Made by a program: the position numbers and the translations under genes | NCBI GenBank assembly: GCA_025057985.1 | Contig: JANXEV010000006.1 | Coordinates: 1-39,701 of the forward strand | DNA length: 39,701 bases | DNA from: Candidatus Aenigmatarchaeota archaeon | Lineage (GTDB): Archaea > Aenigmatarchaeota > Aenigmatarchaeia > CG10238-14 > SpSt-28 | Direction: 5' to 3' | Shown: positions 36,901 to 39,701 of the stretch, piece after piece | How the letters are laid out: each line of letters starts with the position of its first letter | How positions within the stretch are numbered: the stretch's first letter is position 1 | The notes under the pieces: generated by a model | Seen by the model: the letters and a program-made list of their open reading frames with translations, nothing else | Told to the model about the DNA's origin: nothing | Databases searched by the model: none

Positions 36901-39701
36901 TTCACATAAACTCTAACGTAATAAATTCCTGGTGATGTAGAAGGTGGTATATAGACGTTGAAAGATTTGCTACAGTTCTCAGAACTTCTTAAATCTCCAC
37001 AATATTCTAAAGATCTGTTAGAGCTCCAGCCAGAAGGTAGAGAAAGACTGATGTTTAGATTTCTAGCGCTGCTATTTTGAATGTTTTCCACGAGCGAAGT
37101 AAACTCGAAAGAATCTCCGCTATAAATCGTTATCTTTTGTGTGTTGTAAAAACTAGGGGATAATCTTATAGAAACGTTCGTCTTTGGTTGTAGTATAATA
37201 CTAACGTTGAAAACGTCGAAAACTTTTTCAGAAGAAACGTTAATCGTTAAGTTATGTATACCATGAGAATATCCGAGCGGTGTTTCCACATAAATTCTTA
37301 CAAGAGAAGATTCACCTGGTCTTAAAACGTTGATAGTCGAAGGGATGTAAGAAAAATTGAAATCTTCGCAAGGCCCAGCAACACAACTAAAAACGATGTT
37401 AGTTAGATTGTAGTTACCTTCTGAGAAAATCGTCACACTACCTAAACTTACACTTAAACCATCCTTAGCTATACCACTTAAGATTTTTCTATCAACCCTT
37501 AAAATTGGGTTTGGTAAAATATTGACAGTCATGTTCGTTTTGTTGTATCCTTTTGTTCCGTCTGGATTTTCCCATTCAATCGTCACATTAACTGAAAAAT
37601 TCCCGAGCGAATTTTTTTCTGTCGTTATCGTGAAATATTTGTAACAACTTTCTCGAAGTCCTATATTACCACACTCTTTAGATTCTCTTGGTGTCGTCCA
37701 ATTCTCTGGTATTTCGAAACTTACATTCGCTGAATAAGCGATTCCGTTTCCTATGTTGGTTAAATTGACATAAAATCCGAAAGTTTCCCCGCTATAAAAA
37801 CTTACGTTTTTCAACTCTAAGTAAGTTGGTGTCACTACTATTTCTACTTGCGTTTTTGCAGCTTGTGAAAAGAAAGAATCTTCGTTCCATCCGAAATTCC
37901 CATCCTTTGTAGCGTTACAAACGAGAGAATAATACCCATATGGAGGGTTTGTGAAATTCACCAAATAACTACCGTTAAGATAATCAGTAAAGTTCGTCGT
38001 TAAATAATCTCCATACCTACAAACGATCTCCGCTCCTTTTAAATAAGAATCATTCCTAAAGTTTAAAACATTTAAAAAAGCGTAATTCGTCCTACCTTCC
38101 ATTAAAATTTTGTTTAAAACAAAAACTCTGACGTTTAAGATGTTTGTGACGTTAAAACGATGTTCAGCCGAATCCAAATAAACATAGTCTTTATCGTAAA
38201 TTGTTACATTGATCCTCCATGTACCAATTTTTGCGTTGGTTGGTAAAACAAAAGTGTTTGTATAAATTTTATCGTTTGGCGCCTTATCACCATGAGTACC
38301 ATCATCATACAATCTGATCGTCACATCATCGCTCTCTTCTAAAGTTCCAAAATCAAAAGTTGCGTTTAAAAATCTAGCCAGTCTGTATGGGTCGTTTGTA
38401 ACATTAACCTCAATCAAAATTCCTTCATTCCTGTTGTAGATGGTAGCGTTAGTAGAAATAGAAACGTTCACAAATATTTTTTCTGGCTTGCTTATGTTTA
38501 TTTTCAATGGGTTCGCATACCCTAATCTTATAGTATGGAATATTTGTGATGCGCCGACATCACCGTAAGCACCAAAGTAGAGTAGAGAATCGGAAAAGAT
38601 CTTAGCCGAACTAGCCAAATCTGTACGATTTAGATGTAAACCTATCCTTCCTAATGTTTCAGTCTCGTTGGTTGCAAAAAAAGCTGGAGAGGAATTTAAA
38701 TTAACTACTCCGCCTGCATAACCATAACCATAAGCTCCTGCCAGACAATAGGAATTTGGGTTGTCGTAATCACAATCAATATAGTTTGGATCGACAAAAA
38801 AACTTCTATTGACTTCTAAAGTTAAAGCTCCCGCAGGTGTAGACTCTCTAGAAACATAGTAGTTAGCCAAATTAGAGAAAACTTGTTTTACTCGAACATA
38901 AGAACCATCTACGTAATTTGTGTTATAGAAGTAGTATTTCTTTACTAAAGATAGTTCTTTCGTTTTTTCAAACGTAGAACTCTCTACCTCTGGGCCCTCT
39001 TGAATCAAAACCGACCTCACAGGCCCTAGGAATAAAGAAAAATTGTTTCTCAAATCAAAAGTTAGAACGTGCGTTCCGTTGTACAATTCCGTATATTCTA
39101 TCGGCTTTTCTGATTCTTCCGAACTCACTATCTCTATACCGTCCGACTTTCTTACAACTTTATAAATTCCAGAGTAGTTTAGTCTGGACGTGTCTATGTA
39201 AAAGGCTAAATCTGTGGTGTTTATGTTAACAAACCTCTTATCTTCACTAACCTGATAGTAAAATGGAATTTGGTAAGACCTCTCTTCTTTCGGTCCGTTT
39301 TCCAGACTATCGTAATAAACGTAAAAGATTCTTTTCTGATTTTCTAGAGTAGTTCCATTTAACAAAAACACCAATTCTCCTACAGCGTTAGAAGAAGAGT
39401 AATTTTCACTTTTCTCGAACTGGCTTGGAACTTCGTAAAGTAAATTTCCATTCGAGCTATATTCGAAAACTCTTATCGAATTCTCGTCAAAAGTTCCATA
39501 GGGTAATAGCTCGGAAAAATTCACTTCTATTTCCACGGGCCAATTCGATCTCTCTACATTGGAAGTTATTTCTACTCTGAATCTGTAATGCCAACTCGTG
39601 TTAAACCAAGTGGCGTTCGTCGGTTCACCAAAACCTATGAAAAACCCGGTTATCATAGGCTCGACGTATTTTATCATGAAGATAACTATTGTCAGTGCGA
39701 T
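33903..39701 (-). CDS. Giant surface protein (>1924 aa): DUF2341-like N-terminus, many Ig-like/NEW3 domains, helical hairpin, TM, cytoplasmic coiled coil; 5' end beyond the window
   Basis: TWFNTSWHYRFRVEITS...FYVYYDS; repeated GNxSLxxG NEW3-like units; C-terminal TM IPIWPLVSLLGVSFLIFLVFY plus coiled coil. The frame stays open upstream of ATG 39677 (IALTIVIF-M...) to the window edge. Confidence 0.82.
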   Translation of the reverse strand: MALTIVIFMIKYVEPMITGFFIGFGEPTNATWFNTSWHYRFRVEITSNVERSNWPVEIEVNFSELLPYGTFDENSIRVFEYSSNGNLLYEVPSQFEKSENYSSSNAVGELVFLLNGTTLENQKRIFYVYYDSLENGPKEERSYQIPFYYQVSEDKRFVNINTTDLAFYIDTSRLNYSGIYKVVRKSDGIEIVSSEESEKPIEYTELYNGTHVLTFDLRNNFSLFLGPVRSVLIQEGPEVESSTFEKTKELSLVKKYYFYNTNYVDGSYVRVKQVFSNLANYYVSRESTPAGALTLEVNRSFFVDPNYIDCDYDNPNSYCLAGAYGYGYAGGVVNLNSSPAFFATNETETLGRIGLHLNRTDLASSAKIFSDSLLYFGAYGDVGASQIFHTIRLGYANPLKINISKPEKIFVNVSISTNATIYNRNEGILIEVNVTNDPYRLARFLNATFDFGTLEESDDVTIRLYDDGTHGDKAPNDKIYTNTFVLPTNAKIGTWRINVTIYDKDYVYLDSAEHRFNVTNILNVRVFVLNKILMEGRTNYAFLNVLNFRNDSYLKGAEIVCRYGDYLTTNFTDYLNGSYLVNFTNPPYGYYSLVCNATKDGNFGWNEDSFFSQAAKTQVEIVVTPTYLELKNVSFYSGETFGFYVNLTNIGNGIAYSANVSFEIPENWTTPRESKECGNIGLRESCYKYFTITTEKNSLGNFSVNVTIEWENPDGTKGYNKTNMTVNILPNPILRVDRKILSGIAKDGLSVSLGSVTIFSEGNYNLTNIVFSCVAGPCEDFNFSYIPSTINVLRPGESSLVRIYVETPLGYSHGIHNLTINVSSEKVFDVFNVSIILQPKTNVSIRLSPSFYNTQKITIYSGDSFEFTSLVENIQNSSARNLNISLSLPSGWSSNRSLEYCGDLRSSENCSKSFNVYIPPSTSPGIYYVRVYVNWTNLDRSISFNQTIFTVTVLANPLIDVLEKEISRKVPPSQTSYLGNITVISVGNERIRNVSFSCVDGCGSFSFTFHPMNFDLDSGRNRSVMVNVTVPFNYLAGAYNVRINVSSSNSLNFAIFNLTINVSENRTWDASPRECRKSEYPSEGIACVVNVRNLGNANITFFVSPVEGNYTKVENTTFVVGANKSFDLLVSYNVSGVPEGIYISNFTIFAVETDAYPSNLSFSVILLPFTPPDIVIYFDKEEIEQNTSIRIFANVTDRGSSGIKKVTLIVFQPNMSYHSLEMNFSYSQESTYVYFADYPFKHGGDTLQVGHYNATVYVEDNIGNYNYNSKLFRVRKSYISFVSTLSSVYYQGDSGSIYFVARDFENKPLGKVEVNIKIFDPAGRVIHDSNHVTNKDGTISPIPSFYLPSDSLIGNYTVVANSSYKDSDIVTVKLANSTFSVIKRAITVTGLFADISTAVVWYPNNVMKFGILVYDGEGKPVDPDTMNLTVYDPAGNLYLSVNFSQMRKESTGFYSYRYAMPPTTPNGMYLAVLNVSKGEFQTMKLASFRVAQGGPYDVKVIPLEYEVAQGEELDFNILIINMGEVSQDVFIEYWVSSPDGTKYFQSSEAVFTPALTNKTFLRNAYIFSNQPLGLYYINVKVTYDYVQPPIIANATFIVIAKNVTQVERPIVEVPIPTGQMVLPVPVPVPTANLTAGLMIEKFARNVSVARNAVKTEVVVVRNIGGIELGNVSLTLVGIPLAWFNITPSNYYKLKPNETAVFVITFNIPKNANTGVFPVTLIASSNLIADSKEISITIYKSIEELLEEEISKLEDEYADLVIKAKIAEKEGKDVSVVNSLLEKIKEELRGARISLHGKNYEDASKKVENVKTMIERVKDLLSKLQIKQRVFIIPIWPLVSLLGVSFLIFLVFYTKFRKKEKVRLPVIISTAKLAEMVKAKESRENILREREEVLRALKALEKSRKENIISEEAYRAMKRTLEEKLDRIEKKIK

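Overview
AT-rich archaeal genomic window, plausibly from a DPANN-type genome. That assignment is an inference from archaeal ribosomal proteins, an archaeal SepF, aRF1, a histone and many small proteins; no taxonomic search was possible. The left ~15.7 kb is mostly housekeeping: class II (B12-dependent) ribonucleotide reductase with a PduO-type cobalamin adenosyltransferase, a radical SAM protein, a histone with truncated alpha-3, UPF0173 metallohydrolase, SepF, aRF1 split by a ~140-aa mini-intein directly after its GGQ-equivalent motif (which reads GGM), a Toprim protein, tRNA-Lys(CTT), two type IV pilin-like proteins, tRNA-Val(TAC), uL2-uL23-uL4-uL3, a HIT protein, a half-length MFS protein and an SDR. 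At the extreme left edge is a zinc-ribbon/HTH + RecB/Cas4-like PD-(D/E)XK nuclease fusion whose promoter and start codon are covered by iterated CTCGTTTGGT motifs. The right ~24 kb is dominated by a largely co-directional, minus-strand cell-surface locus: about ten secreted or membrane-anchored NxS/T-rich proteins, including 2519-aa and >1924-aa giants. Embedded in it are a transmembrane wHTH 'one-component' regulator and a MinD/ParA-like ATPase translationally coupled to the 2519-aa giant. On the opposite strand are a strongly promoted secreted protein with a TasA/AbpA-like sequence pattern and an orphan PqqD-like protein. The surface locus and the edge nuclease are the best candidates for undescribed systems.
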